A DNA stretch of 64,000 nt from CAYPKG01 sp964411275 (GCA_964411275.1 CAYPKG010000008.1:1-64000), one strand, 5' to 3'. Positions 50,753-59,941 are shown, numbered from the stretch's first letter. Numbers and translations: made by a program. Notes: generated from the sequence alone by a model not told the origin.

Positions 50753-51604
50753 ATGGCAGGAATGAAAAAAAACACCGGCTTAGGCCGGGGGCTGGACGCG
50801 CTGCTGGGGGATTACTCCGCCGCGCCGAAAAATGGCGTGATGGAATTGGATATCCGGCTGATAGACACCAACCCCGATCAGCCGCGAAAGGATTTTGACG
50901 AGACCCGCCTGCGGGAGCTGGCTTCCTCTATCGCCCAGCACGGCATCGTACAGCCTATTGTCGCAAGGCAAAACGGCTCCCGCTATACCATCGTCACTGG
51001 CGAAAGGCGCTATCGCGCGGCGCGCATCGCGGGGCTTGGCACGGTGCCTGTAGTGGTGCGGGATTTCGACGACCGGCAGGTTATGGAGGTCTCCCTCATC
51101 GAAAACATTCAGCGGGAGGATCTAAACCCCATTGAAGAGGCCGCCGCCATCGCGTTTTTAATGGAGCAGCACGACCTCACCCAGGAGGAGGTTTCCGCCC
51201 GTCTCTCAAAAAGCCGTCCGGCAATCGCCAACTCCCTACGGTTATTAAACCTGCCGGACCCGGTCAAAGAGTATGTAAAGGACGGCTCCCTGTCCGCCGG
51301 ACATGCCCGGGCACTTGCTGGGCTCAACGATGTTGGGCAGCAGGTGGAGATGGCCCGCCACGCGGTGCAAACCCGCTGCTCTGTCCGGGCGCTGGAAAAG
51401 CTGGTGAAGGACGCACACAAGCCAAAGTCGGAAACAATGAGAAAGCCAATGTTGCCTGGTGTGTTGTATGATGTGGAGGAGCGCATGCGGGAGCGCTTGG
51501 GCACAAAGGTTAAAATCTCCGGCACAGAGGACAAGGGTAAAATTGTCATCGAATATTTCAGCCGGGAAGATTTGGAACAGATTTATGATTTGATCGGAAA
51601 ATAA
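50753..51604 (+). CDS. parB: Chromosome-partitioning protein ParB/Spo0J
   Basis: 283 residues from the ATG at 50753. It starts GLGRGLDALLGDY, the peptide that stimulates ParA. The CTP-binding fold has QPRKDFDE, LRELASSIAQHGIVQPI and GERRYRAARIAGL; ENIQREDLNPIEEA, then the HTH (LTQEEVSARLSKSRPAIANSLRLL), binds parS. The C-terminal dimerisation domain ends the protein. It clamps DNA at the two parS sites in this window and loads condensin. Confidence 0.97.
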   Translation: MAGMKKNTGLGRGLDALLGDYSAAPKNGVMELDIRLIDTNPDQPRKDFDETRLRELASSIAQHGIVQPIVARQNGSRYTIVTGERRYRAARIAGLGTVPVVVRDFDDRQVMEVSLIENIQREDLNPIEEAAAIAFLMEQHDLTQEEVSARLSKSRPAIANSLRLLNLPDPVKEYVKDGSLSAGHARALAGLNDVGQQVEMARHAVQTRCSVRALEKLVKDAHKPKSETMRKPMLPGVLYDVEERMRERLGTKVKISGTEDKGKIVIEYFSREDLEQIYDLIGK

Positions 51605-51632
51605 ATTGATGAACGGCTTGCTGTCAAAAAAA

Positions 51633-51666
51633 CATCCCTGTCATTCTAAACGCAATGACAGGGATG
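51633..51666 (-). terminator. Intrinsic terminator of the Na/Pi transporter gene
   Basis: CATCCCTGTCATT (51633-51645) pairs perfectly with AATGACAGGGATG (51654-51666). The minus-strand transcript continues TTTTTTTGAC, so it ends leftward transcription; it may also slow parAB read-through. Confidence 0.85.
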
Positions 51667-51702
51667 CGCTCAATTTGCTAACCTGAGCAATATACTCTGA
51701 AA

Positions 51703-53313
51703 CTACACCATATTTTTCGCCGCCTGGGCGATGTTCAGCGCATGGTCGGCCACGCGCTCAAGGTCGGTGAGTATCTCTATGAATATCATGCCCAGGTCCG
51801 GCGTACACTGGTTTTCGTTCAGGCGCCTGATGTGGTTGGCCTCGTAATTTTCCTTCGCCAGGTCGATTGTCTCTTCCATTTCATCAATGGCCTTCATCTT
51901 TCCATCAAGGGGATGGGTTAAATGGGCGTAGGCGGCGTCCATGATCTCGTACACCTGCTGGGAAATGGCGTACAACTCTTCCCGGGCCTCCTGGGAGAAC
52001 GTGCGGCCCTTTTCCCTTAAATGCCTGGCATAACCCGCGATGTTTTCCGCATGGTCGCCAATGCGCTCAATATCGGAAAGCACATGGTACATGCCGCTGA
52101 GCCTCTTCGCGTCGTAATCGGTGAGCCCCATGGCGTTTAAGCGTACCAGCGCGCTGGTAATCTCCTTATTCAGGAAGTCGATGATCTCCTCGTTATCATA
52201 CACCACCTGCAAATCGTCGGCGTTGTCGTCAAAGAGCGAATCCAACGCGATCTGCAAATTGTTTCTGGCAAGGCCTTCCATGCGCGCCACTTCCGCGTCC
52301 ACCTGGGCAATCCCAAGGCTGACAGCGCCGAAAGGGATGTCCTTGATATGCATGAGCTTTGGCCCCTGCACCTCGTCGGTTCCGGGGATGAGCTTTACGG
52401 CAACCTTTGCGAGAAGATTAGCGCAGGGCAACAACAAAGCGGTTGTGGCCACGTTAAATATGGTGTGGGCGTTTGCGATTTGTGCTACGCCGTTGCCGGG
52501 GGTAATCCCCTCGATCCAAGATACCAGGGGCGTCAACTGGGCAAATATCACAAAAATTGCTGTGCCGATTACGTTGAAGAGCAGATGCACCAGCGCCGTT
52601 CGCTTTGCGCCTTTGTTGCCGCCCACCGCAGCCATCACCGCCGCGATGGTGCAGCCGATGTTCTGTCCGCACAGTACATAAATGGCGCTATCAAGACCGA
52701 TCAGCCCCTGGAGTGCCATGGCCTGTAAAATGCCGACAGAAGCGGAGCTGGACTGGATCAGCAGCGTAAACAGCGCACCCACGCCGACTCCCAACAGCGG
52801 GTTAGAGAAGCTGGTCATGGCCTGCTGGAACCACGGGACGTCTCGAAGCGGGGCCATAGAGGAGCTCATCATGTTCATCCCCATAAACAGAACGCCAAGC
52901 CCCACAAGCACCTGTCCGAGATAATGGGTCTTTTTGTTTTTAACAAAGAGAAACAGCAGCACCCCTGCAAAGGCGAACAATGGCGCGATTGCGGTGATGT
53001 TGAGGGCGATCAGCTGGCCGGTGATGGTTGTGCCGATGTTCGCGCCCATAATGACGCCGATGGCCTGGGTAAAATCCATCAGCCCGGCGTTTACAAAGCC
53101 CACAGTCATTGCCGTCATGGCATTGGAGCTTTGAATAATGGCTGTCAGCGCCATGCCCACAATCATCCCCAGGAACCGGTTGCTTGTCAGTTTCTCCAAT
53201 ATGCTTTTCAAGCGGGAGCCTGCCATCAGCTCCAGTCCCTCGCCCATGATCCGCATCCCATACAGGAACAGGGCAAGGCCGCCCAATAATCCTAGTACAT
53301 CCGTAATACCCAT
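51703..53313 (-). CDS. Na+/phosphate cotransporter (NptA type) with C-terminal PhoU domain
   Basis: 536 residues. The membrane half (about 1-310, eight or more helices) carries the paired family repeats, ALTAIIQSSNAMTAM and LLIQSSSASVGI, with GANIGTTITGQ and GQNIGCTIAA. A PhoU-like helical domain follows (about 335-536), with SDIERIGDHAENIAGYA and LTDLERVADHALNIA. These transporters import phosphate with sodium, and the PhoU part probably gates or senses phosphate. Its family does not need an ATPase. It starts after ACGGAGG. Confidence 0.93.
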   Translation of the reverse strand: MGITDVLGLLGGLALFLYGMRIMGEGLELMAGSRLKSILEKLTSNRFLGMIVGMALTAIIQSSNAMTAMTVGFVNAGLMDFTQAIGVIMGANIGTTITGQLIALNITAIAPLFAFAGVLLFLFVKNKKTHYLGQVLVGLGVLFMGMNMMSSSMAPLRDVPWFQQAMTSFSNPLLGVGVGALFTLLIQSSSASVGILQAMALQGLIGLDSAIYVLCGQNIGCTIAAVMAAVGGNKGAKRTALVHLLFNVIGTAIFVIFAQLTPLVSWIEGITPGNGVAQIANAHTIFNVATTALLLPCANLLAKVAVKLIPGTDEVQGPKLMHIKDIPFGAVSLGIAQVDAEVARMEGLARNNLQIALDSLFDDNADDLQVVYDNEEIIDFLNKEITSALVRLNAMGLTDYDAKRLSGMYHVLSDIERIGDHAENIAGYARHLREKGRTFSQEAREELYAISQQVYEIMDAAYAHLTHPLDGKMKAIDEMEETIDLAKENYEANHIRRLNENQCTPDLGMIFIEILTDLERVADHALNIAQAAKNMV

Positions 53314-53482
53314 GGCATCCTCCGTTTTCTACTCTTCTGTGTGTTCATCATCACAAGAATAGGATGCCAATGTTAAGTGCGAATTAGCCCTATGTAAAAT
53401 TTAAGTTAAAAATTGGGCTGTGGCAGTAATCATAATTACTGAAACAGTAGGATTTTTCTCCTCCGGAGAAAACCCGGGGCCT

Positions 53483-53507
53483 AAAAAGGCGTCACTGGCG
53501 CCTTTTT
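53483..53507. terminator. Bidirectional intrinsic terminator
   Basis: AAAAAGGCG (53483-53491) pairs with CGCCTTTTT (53499-53507) around a 7-base loop. It ends leftward transcription from the MMPL operon. A 7-bp inverted repeat CAGTAAT-CATA-ATTACTG also lies at 53424-53441, upstream of the phosphate transporter. Confidence 0.8.
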
Positions 53508-53522
53508 GCGGCTCTTCTAGCC

Positions 53523-53592
53523 GCCGGCCCGCTGTAGCGCTAAGTGCATCTGGATAATCATGCTTGGTATGCACCTAGCGCTACAGCCCGGC
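53523..53592. repeat. 70-bp long palindrome next to parS site 2
   Basis: Arms 53532-53549 and 53569-53586 are 18-bp inverted copies with a single mismatch, joined by a 19-base loop. The base extends with GCCGG (53523-53527) and CCGGC (53588-53592). It ends four bases from parS. There is no ORF. Confidence 0.75.
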
Positions 53593-53596
53593 AAAA

Positions 53597-53612
53597 TGTT
53601 TCACGTGAAACA
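53597..53612. other. parS centromere site 2
   Basis: A second exact TGTTTCACGTGAAACA, 3.7 kb from the first and about 7.5 kb from dnaN-dnaA. Confidence 0.97.
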
Positions 53613-53624
53613 TATATATTCATA

Positions 53625-55448
53625 TTATGCGTGGTGGAACAGCACCATAAGCCGATCCCAGAATGTAGCTTCTGTGGGCGGCGCTTCCTCTGCCTTGTCT
53701 TTCTCAGGCGCTTCGATCCCATCGCATTTCAATACAAACTGCACCAGCTCCACATTGTTTTTCGGGGAAATGTAGGACACAGGCGTGAAATCCTCCGGCT
53801 TGTATTCCGCCATAAGATTGTCGATCTCCTCCTGAATGGTATCGGGCATTTTGGCGGTTTCCTTGTTCATCTTGCCGGTACCGTCGTGCATTTCGTCCAC
53901 GCCGGTTTTAAGCTCGCCCACACCGTCCGTGAAAGAGAAAAGCCCCTCGTTAAACTCCACATAACCATCGGTGAGCTGCCATACGCCCTCCATATACTGG
54001 ACGAGGCCGCTGTGGAACTCGCCGTAGTTGTCGGAAAGCTCTTCCAGGCCATCAGCCAGCAACGTTAGCTGATCCAGCTGATCCAGCATGCCCAGGCTTT
54101 CATCCATTTTGCTGATGATCTCTGAGAGCGTATCCGCAAGGGCGTCGATTTTTTCGATGACGCTGTCCAGCGTCACGTCCAGATTGGAGAGAGCCTCCCG
54201 CATGGCCTCATATGCATCGGCAAATTGGCCTGCCATGTCGTAATAGGAAAGAAGCTGATCTAACGCCTCCGATTGTCCCGCTTCCGCCGCGGCCTCACGC
54301 AGAGCGAAGATGGACTCCTCAGAAATATGTATATTCCCCAAATTTGCGGCGGACACAGGCTCCTGGGTATACGAGCGAAGCCAGCTTGAAAGACTCCTAA
54401 GGCCATCCACTATCACCTGAATGCCCCGAGGCAGCTTTTCGATGCCGCTCAAATCCAAATTCTCAAGCTGACTCAAATCCAATGAGTCTGAAATCTTAAT
54501 CAGCGCGCCGTTGATCATCCCGGAGCCCTCCAGAAGCTCAGGGGCATTGGCGCTCAATTCCAATAGCCCGCTTTGAATATCATAGGAGCCATCCGCCAGT
54601 TGCCCCGCACCGCTTTTGAGCTCCTTCACGCCGCTTCTCAAATCGCCAACGCCATCGTGGAGCTTTGCCACCGCATCCGTCAGCTCCGTAAACTGGTCGG
54701 TAAATCCGTCGGTGTCCGGCATGTCAAATGCCATTGAGAAGGGGACTGCGGAAATATCGATCCCGGCCATGGAAAAATCTGTTACCTCGGCCGTGAGGGA
54801 GATGTCCGCATCCTTTTCCGGCAGAACCACAAAAGTCAGCATCCGGTTTTTCCCGGCCTCCGCCATTGTGGCGTCTGGGGCAACGATGTTTTTGCATAGG
54901 GCGGTGTCCATGGACAGGGAAATCTGCAGCATATAATGGGCGTAAAACGCGGGGTCAAAGCTTTTGTTTTTTTCAGTTTGTATCCTGATTTCCAGCTTCC
55001 CGGAGCGGCCGCCCACCTGTTCCGGAGAAACCTGCTGCCCGTCGATCCAATAGGAAATCAGGATGTCCCAGGGAAGCTGCGCTTGAGGCAAATTCCCCTG
55101 ATAATAGAAATTACCCTCATCCGCTTCCACCAGAACCAGGTCGCCCTCAAGGGAAATTGGGGCGGCGCTTGTGAGGTTATGGACAGAGGCGTATTTGCCG
55201 TAGTCCCTTAGCGTCCCAGGGGCTGTCACAACAAAATGATTGACCACAAACGCTTCGCGCACGCTTCCGTCCGGCAGCAGCGTAGCGTACACAACCTCGC
55301 TTTTTTCATCGGCAACGGCAGCCCCTGCCAAGGGGGCCTCCTGGGGCTGTACATCCGTCCCAGCCTCCATATCGGCTGCAGAGCCATAGGCAAGCAACAT
55401 GCATGCAACCACAAGCGCAAGGGCAATTGAGCGGCGTATCGCTTTCAT
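53625..55448 (-). CDS. Exported YhgE/Pip-like repeat protein paired with an MMPL exporter
   Basis: 607 residues. A signal peptide (about 1-25) is followed by a beta-rich domain (about 55-240), then a long helical region with repeated D-G-(V/S)-x-x-L-x-x-G units (LHDGVGDLRSGVKELKSGAGQLADGS, read in two parts), as in YhgE/Pip-type proteins. DGVGELKTGVDEMHDGTGKM near the C-terminus continues the pattern. The last residues (FWDRLMVLFHHA) may contact the membrane. It directly abuts the MMPL gene (TGA then ATG) and is probably its periplasm-side partner or cell-wall tether (inference). Confidence 0.8.
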   Translation of the reverse strand: MKAIRRSIALALVVACMLLAYGSAADMEAGTDVQPQEAPLAGAAVADEKSEVVYATLLPDGSVREAFVVNHFVVTAPGTLRDYGKYASVHNLTSAAPISLEGDLVLVEADEGNFYYQGNLPQAQLPWDILISYWIDGQQVSPEQVGGRSGKLEIRIQTEKNKSFDPAFYAHYMLQISLSMDTALCKNIVAPDATMAEAGKNRMLTFVVLPEKDADISLTAEVTDFSMAGIDISAVPFSMAFDMPDTDGFTDQFTELTDAVAKLHDGVGDLRSGVKELKSGAGQLADGSYDIQSGLLELSANAPELLEGSGMINGALIKISDSLDLSQLENLDLSGIEKLPRGIQVIVDGLRSLSSWLRSYTQEPVSAANLGNIHISEESIFALREAAAEAGQSEALDQLLSYYDMAGQFADAYEAMREALSNLDVTLDSVIEKIDALADTLSEIISKMDESLGMLDQLDQLTLLADGLEELSDNYGEFHSGLVQYMEGVWQLTDGYVEFNEGLFSFTDGVGELKTGVDEMHDGTGKMNKETAKMPDTIQEEIDNLMAEYKPEDFTPVSYISPKNNVELVQFVLKCDGIEAPEKDKAEEAPPTEATFWDRLMVLFHHA

Positions 55449-57518
55449 TCAGCGCTCCTCCTTCTTTTCCTTCAAAAAATTTGCATGCCAAGTGGTTTTT
55501 CCAATTGGCGTATCCAACAACGTCAGCATCGCGGGCAGGAAGCAGGTGACCATCAGCATGGACAGCAGCGTGCCTCTTCCCAGCAGCATCCCGATATCTG
55601 AGATAGAGGGATTGCTGGACGTGAATGCCAGGGTAAATCCGGCGATGGCAAGGGTGGCGCCGGAAACGAGGATGGACTTAAACGAACTGCCCACGGTTTT
55701 GTGAATGGCTTCCTTCCTGGGCAAAATCTTCCGGTTCATCAAATAATTGGACGTCATCAAAATGGCGTAGTCCACCGTGGCGCCCAATTGCACAGTGCTC
55801 AATACCAGATACCCCATAAAATGTATGCTGGTTCCGGTAAAGTAGGGGATGGACAGATTGATCCAGATGCCCGTTTCAATCGTCAGCAACAGTACAAAGG
55901 GTAAAACCGCGGACCTGAACGAAAACACCAGCACCAGGAATATGGCGATGACGGCGATGAGGTTTACCAGAGTGTTATCTTCCTCCACAACGATTTTCAT
56001 GTCATACAGGTTGGCGCTTTGTCCGAGGGAATATGCCTCATCCCCGTAATATTCCTCCACGATCCTCTGGACGTCCGTTACGGTTTGGAACGCCTCATCC
56101 CCTTCAGAGGGGGTATCCGTGTACAGCACGATCCGGGCGTAGTTCTCGGAATAAAACTGGCTGGTGATGTCGGTTCCCAGATATTCCGGCGGGATTGCAG
56201 CCCCTACCGTGAGAGCATAGGCCACTACGCCGGTTACGTGGGGAAGCTCCTGCACCTCTTTACAAAGAGCCTCTTCCCGGTAAACATCCCCTCTGGGCAC
56301 AAGAATTGCCATGACCGTGCTTTGGCCAAATTCCTCCTCGATGATCCGCCGATCCACGCCGGTGCGGCTGTTAGGCGCGGCTTTTTCATTGCCGTATACA
56401 AACCCCGTCCTTTGCTGGCCCAGGAATGTGGGAACCAGCAGCACAGCCACAGCGATGATTGTAGGGATGGCGATTTTTCTAATGACCTTGTGGATGCCCG
56501 CGAAGCTGGGCATAAAGCTTCTGTGCTGCGCTTTGTCCAGAATTTTCACCATGGACAGCGTCAGCGCGGGCAAGAACAACATGGCGGACAGGAAGCTTAG
56601 TACGATGCCCTTTGCCAGGTTTAGCCCAAGATCCGCGCCAATGCGGAAATTCATAAACATCAGCGCCAGGAACCCAAACAGGGTGGTGAGGGCGCTTGCC
56701 GCCACCGTAACGATGGACTCCTTCATGGCCCGCCGCATAGCATCCTCAGGGACTAGCCCGTTTTCCCGGTGGGCCGCAAAGCTGTGCAGTAAAAATATGC
56801 CGTAATCCAAGGAACATGCCAGCTGCAAAATAGGGCTGATTGCATTTGTCATGAAGGAAACTTCCCCTAAAAACAGGTTCGTCCCCATATTGATAACGAT
56901 GGAGACCCCGATTGTCAGCAAAAACAATAGGGGCTCCAGCCAGGAACTCGTGGATAAAAACAGGATTGCCAATATTGCGGGGAGGAGTATAACAAACGCG
57001 TTTAACACCTCTGCGCCTGTGGCGATCTGGGCGGACGCAAGGTCCGGCGCCTCGCCGCCCACATGGTTTTCTTCTCCGATCAATTCCTGAATGGCCTGTG
57101 TGGTATCCTTTTCCTGACCCTTTGCGATGGCCACCGAAAACAGCGCGTTCCCGTCCTTGTAAAATCCTTCTACTGTATCCGAGCCGCTCATCTGCAGCGG
57201 CATTTTGATATCCACTACGTCGTCAAGCCACATAACCATTTTTACCCCGGGAAGGGCCGCAAGCCGGGCCTTATATTCCATCGCCTCCATAAGCGAAACA
57301 TCGCGTATCATGACGCTGGCATTGGGCATTGGCTCGTCAAATTCTTTTTCCATCAGGGAAAGGGCAATTGTGGACTGCGCCTCAGGCGGGAGGTAATCCG
57401 TCATATTATAGTTGACCTGCACGAACAAAAACAGCACCGCGCATATCACTGCAATTCCTGAAAACAACAAAATAACCAATTTTCGATGTCGAATGATCCA
57501 GTCCGTCAGCCGCTCCAT
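55449..57518 (-). CDS. MMPL/RND-family exporter
   Basis: 689 residues after AGGAG. It starts with the first membrane helix (KLVILLFSGIAVICAVLFLF), then an extracytoplasmic domain, and a sterol-sensing-like block of five helices with LQLACSLDYGIFLLHSFA and ENGLVPEDAMRRAMKESI. A second such half contains VQLGATVDYAILMTSNYLMNR, with the acidic D-Y-(G/A)-I residues that relay protons. Such transporters export lipids, peptides or antibiotics; the cargo is unknown. A tetR gene is divergent from it and the YhgE-like gene follows it. Confidence 0.93.
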   Translation of the reverse strand: MERLTDWIIRHRKLVILLFSGIAVICAVLFLFVQVNYNMTDYLPPEAQSTIALSLMEKEFDEPMPNASVMIRDVSLMEAMEYKARLAALPGVKMVMWLDDVVDIKMPLQMSGSDTVEGFYKDGNALFSVAIAKGQEKDTTQAIQELIGEENHVGGEAPDLASAQIATGAEVLNAFVILLPAILAILFLSTSSWLEPLLFLLTIGVSIVINMGTNLFLGEVSFMTNAISPILQLACSLDYGIFLLHSFAAHRENGLVPEDAMRRAMKESIVTVAASALTTLFGFLALMFMNFRIGADLGLNLAKGIVLSFLSAMLFLPALTLSMVKILDKAQHRSFMPSFAGIHKVIRKIAIPTIIAVAVLLVPTFLGQQRTGFVYGNEKAAPNSRTGVDRRIIEEEFGQSTVMAILVPRGDVYREEALCKEVQELPHVTGVVAYALTVGAAIPPEYLGTDITSQFYSENYARIVLYTDTPSEGDEAFQTVTDVQRIVEEYYGDEAYSLGQSANLYDMKIVVEEDNTLVNLIAVIAIFLVLVFSFRSAVLPFVLLLTIETGIWINLSIPYFTGTSIHFMGYLVLSTVQLGATVDYAILMTSNYLMNRKILPRKEAIHKTVGSSFKSILVSGATLAIAGFTLAFTSSNPSISDIGMLLGRGTLLSMLMVTCFLPAMLTLLDTPIGKTTWHANFLKEKKEER

Positions 57519-57568
57519 ACACTCTCCTACAAATTCACAACAATAAGTTGTAATTCTACCTTAGTTGT

Positions 57569-57597
57569 ATCATAATAAACATAGTGTTGTTTTTCAA
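57569..57597 (-). promoter_or_regulatory. Promoter of the MMPL operon
   Basis: Minus strand -35 TTGAAA (57597-57592), a 17-base spacer and -10 TATGAT (57574-57569). It lies in the gap shared with tetR. Repeated GTTGTA-type motifs around it could be TetR half-sites, but none forms a clear palindrome. Confidence 0.7.
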
Positions 57598-57686
57598 CCG
57601 ACAAATGCTTTTGAAATGTACGTTGCGCAACACAATCAAAAGAATTGTTGGAAACTCACAATAAATTCAAAATTGGGGGCTTGCAA

Positions 57687-58250
57687 ATGGAAAAAGGTAA
57701 GGTTGACCGGCGGGTGCGGTACACAAAAGCGTTGTTGAAGGGGGCCCTTGTGGATATGCTGCAGGAGCAGCATATTTCAAGCATCTCCATCAAAGCCCTG
57801 TGCGAGCGCGCGGATGTAAACCGCAGCACCTTTTATGCCCATTACAAGGATCAATATGATCTTCTCGAGCAAGTGGAGGAAGAGGTCAACGATAACCTGC
57901 GCAAATCCCTAAGCGGTGAGATTTTTAAGGAATACAAAGACGTTTCAAACGGAATGCTCACCCGTATCCTCGAATATCTCAAAAAAAACGCCACACTTTG
58001 CAAGGTGCTCTTAAGTTCCAACAGCGGATTTCGCTTTCAGGACAATATCATCGCTCTTGCCCAGCTGGTCACCGATCAGATGGTGCCCAACGAGGATGTC
58101 CGCAACCAGGAATATTTAAACCTGTTTGGCGTCACGGGGGCCATCAGCGTGGTGCAAAAATGGCTGGATGACGGCATGATCGAGACCCCGGCACAAATTT
58201 CAGAGCTGATATTGAGGGCCTCCATGTACGGCCTCAACAGCAGGGATTAG
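57687..58250 (+). CDS. TetR-family regulator of the MMPL operon
   Basis: 187 residues from the ATG at 57687, preceded by a G-run (GGGGG). The N-terminal HTH is RYTKALLKGALVDMLQEQ, then SISIKALCERADVNRSTFYAHYKDQYDLL; the C-terminal part (GAISVVQKWLDDGMIETPAQISELI) matches the TetR_C_7-like group often seen next to MMPL and YhgE genes. It is divergent from the exporter and so likely represses it. Confidence 0.88.
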   Translation: MEKGKVDRRVRYTKALLKGALVDMLQEQHISSISIKALCERADVNRSTFYAHYKDQYDLLEQVEEEVNDNLRKSLSGEIFKEYKDVSNGMLTRILEYLKKNATLCKVLLSSNSGFRFQDNIIALAQLVTDQMVPNEDVRNQEYLNLFGVTGAISVVQKWLDDGMIETPAQISELILRASMYGLNSRD

Positions 58251-58253
58251 CCT

Positions 58254-58616
58254 TCAATCCGGCAGGAGGGACAGCCGGTCCACGGCCTCTTCCTTTGTGG
58301 ATACAAACAAAACAGCATTCCCCTGATTGCATTCATATATGAAATCCCGGAGCGGCTTGCTGGTATATCCGGAAAAGTCGCCATAAAAAGCCACCTTCAC
58401 GCGATAATTCACGAATTTTTGCAGCACCTCTCCCGCCAACCCGGAGCTTAATATAAAGAATTCCTCCGCGAGTGCGGTCTTGGCCACTGCCACATGGTTC
58501 GCCTCCCCCTCATACACGGCGGACATAATTGCGCTCAGGGCGGAGGATACATCCACGATCACCGGTATTTTATCTTCTATCACGGCAATCTTTCTGCCGT
58601 TTTTCTCAACCGTCAT
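58254..58616 (-). CDS. DUF4180 family protein
   Basis: 120 residues. I recognise DUF4180 from the pattern I-(A/G)-V-I, DVSSALSAIMSAVYEG, AEEFFILSSGLAGEVLQKFVNY, VKVAFYGDFSGYTSKPLRDFI and GNAVLFVSTKEEAVDRL. It is a small soluble alpha/beta protein. Function is unknown to me. It is convergent with tetR (three bases apart) and divergent from the pentapeptide gene. Confidence 0.85.
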   Translation of the reverse strand: MTVEKNGRKIAVIEDKIPVIVDVSSALSAIMSAVYEGEANHVAVAKTALAEEFFILSSGLAGEVLQKFVNYRVKVAFYGDFSGYTSKPLRDFIYECNQGNAVLFVSTKEEAVDRLSLLPD

Positions 58617-58666
58617 AATCTCACTTCCATTTCAAACCAACCATCCATCCTTCAAATTCTCCGCTC

Positions 58667-58695
58667 TTGCGCGGCAACAGAATTACCGATATGAT
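58667..58695 (+). promoter_or_regulatory. Promoter overlapping the 5' end of the pentapeptide gene
   Basis: -35 TTGCGC (58667-58672), a 17-base spacer and -10 TATGAT (58690-58695). The predicted start site (58702-58703) coincides with an in-frame ATG. Confidence 0.6.
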
Positions 58696-58702
58696 ACTGT
58701 CT

Positions 58703-59347
58703 ATGGAACAGGAAGTCAATGAAAAGGAACGTGAGCAAGCCATGTCGTTGCAAAAACAGGTCCGAGAGGCCATATATGAGGAAACTGCTATCGAGAACGC
58801 GGTTTTTGAAGGGGAAGTGGTGATAGATCAAAAAATGGAAAACACGGAATGGAAATCCGTAATTTTCTCCCGCTGCCGGTTTGAAGGCTGTGATTTTTCC
58901 AGCGCCGGGTTTTATGCCTGCTCGTTTTTGAATTGCGATTTCTCCAACTGCGTCTTTTCCTGCTGCTTCCTCCGGGATACCACCGTCGCCGACTGCAAGG
59001 GGGATGGCGCCAATTTTACTCAAAGCATTTGGAAAAGCTGCACGATAAAAAATACTGCCCTCAACTACGCCAATTTTTCCAAGGCCAAGCTGGAGCATTG
59101 CACGTTCACGGACAGTGGGCTAAAGGAAGCCACATTTTCCCAGGCGAGGCTAAAGTACTTCACCTGCCATCAGATAAATTTTCAAAGGGCGGAGTTTTTC
59201 AAAAGCCCCCTTAAGGGCATTGACCTGTCCGATTGTATCATCGCGGGCATTGTTGTGTCCGATACGTTTTATGAATTGAAAGGCGCCTTAATCAGCACCG
59301 CCCAGGCCATCGACCTGGCGCAGCTTTTGGGAGTATCAATCGAGTAG
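58703..59347 (+). CDS. Pentapeptide-repeat protein
   Basis: 214 residues if started at the ATG at 58703. The next in-frame ATG is at 58742; neither has a clear ribosome-binding site. A helical N-terminus leads into about 20 A(D/N)LxX-type units from residue about 45 (CRFEGCDFSS, ACSFLNCDFSNCVF, ANFTQSIW, ALNYANFSKAKLEHC and so on), which build a right-handed quadrilateral beta-helix. Members include gyrase-protecting Qnr/MfpA-like proteins, but most have unknown roles, and nothing here proves gyrase binding. Many repeats carry Cys. Confidence 0.82.
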   Translation: MEQEVNEKEREQAMSLQKQVREAIYEETAIENAVFEGEVVIDQKMENTEWKSVIFSRCRFEGCDFSSAGFYACSFLNCDFSNCVFSCCFLRDTTVADCKGDGANFTQSIWKSCTIKNTALNYANFSKAKLEHCTFTDSGLKEATFSQARLKYFTCHQINFQRAEFFKSPLKGIDLSDCIIAGIVVSDTFYELKGALISTAQAIDLAQLLGVSIE

Positions 59348-59429
59348 CGCGCCTTCCTGCCAAAAACGAGCATACTAGCATAACAGAAATAAATTGTTTT
59401 CTTTAAAATATTCTGAAGAGGTGATTGAT

Positions 59430-59885
59430 GTGGCACAACAATTATTGCACAATCCTAATATAGAACCAACGAAGGAGATGATCGCTGAGAGGCTGGGCGC
59501 AGCCAATACTGTTTTTACTGCATTCGTTGAAAAGCTAAAGGAGTACGGTGTTTCACTCATGGACTGGCGCTACTACAATGACGGAAAAGCGTGGCTTTCC
59601 AAGGGTGAATATAAATGGACAACAGCCCGGGGCACAAACAAAGTAAAGCCATTATTTTGGCTATCAATATGGGAAAGTTTTTTCAAAGTTTCGTTTAATT
59701 TTAAGCTGGAAACAAAAGAAATCCTTCTCACTTTACCTATAAGCAGTGAAGCAAAAGAGATAATTAGCAACGCGGAAATAAATGGGAAAACTATGAAGTT
59801 TATTCCTGTCATATTTGATGTCGATAATATGAAACAACTCAATGATGTATTTGTGTTGATGGAATTCAGAAAAGAAAAAATATAA
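59430..59885 (+). CDS. DUF3788-like protein
   Basis: 151 residues from a GTG at 59430, five bases after AGAGGTGA; earlier in-frame starts (59394, 59421) are less well placed. The pattern PTKEMIAERLGAANTVFTAF, then WRYYNDGKAWLSKGEYKW, KPLFWLSIWESFFKVSFNF and FDVDNMKQLNDVFVLMEFRK, resembles the DUF3788 family, which has no known function. It is AT-rich compared with neighbours. Convergent with dnaN, 56 bases away. Confidence 0.7.
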   Translation: MAQQLLHNPNIEPTKEMIAERLGAANTVFTAFVEKLKEYGVSLMDWRYYNDGKAWLSKGEYKWTTARGTNKVKPLFWLSIWESFFKVSFNFKLETKEILLTLPISSEAKEIISNAEINGKTMKFIPVIFDVDNMKQLNDVFVLMEFRKEKI

Positions 59886-59941
59886 ATTCAAAAAACGATC
59901 TTGCTGACATTGCAATCAGCAAGACCATAAAAACACTTTTA

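Noticed and set aside
58703..59347. Qnr-type gyrase protection protein
   Set aside because: The repeats are present, but there is nothing specific for gyrase binding, and most pentapeptide proteins have other or unknown roles.
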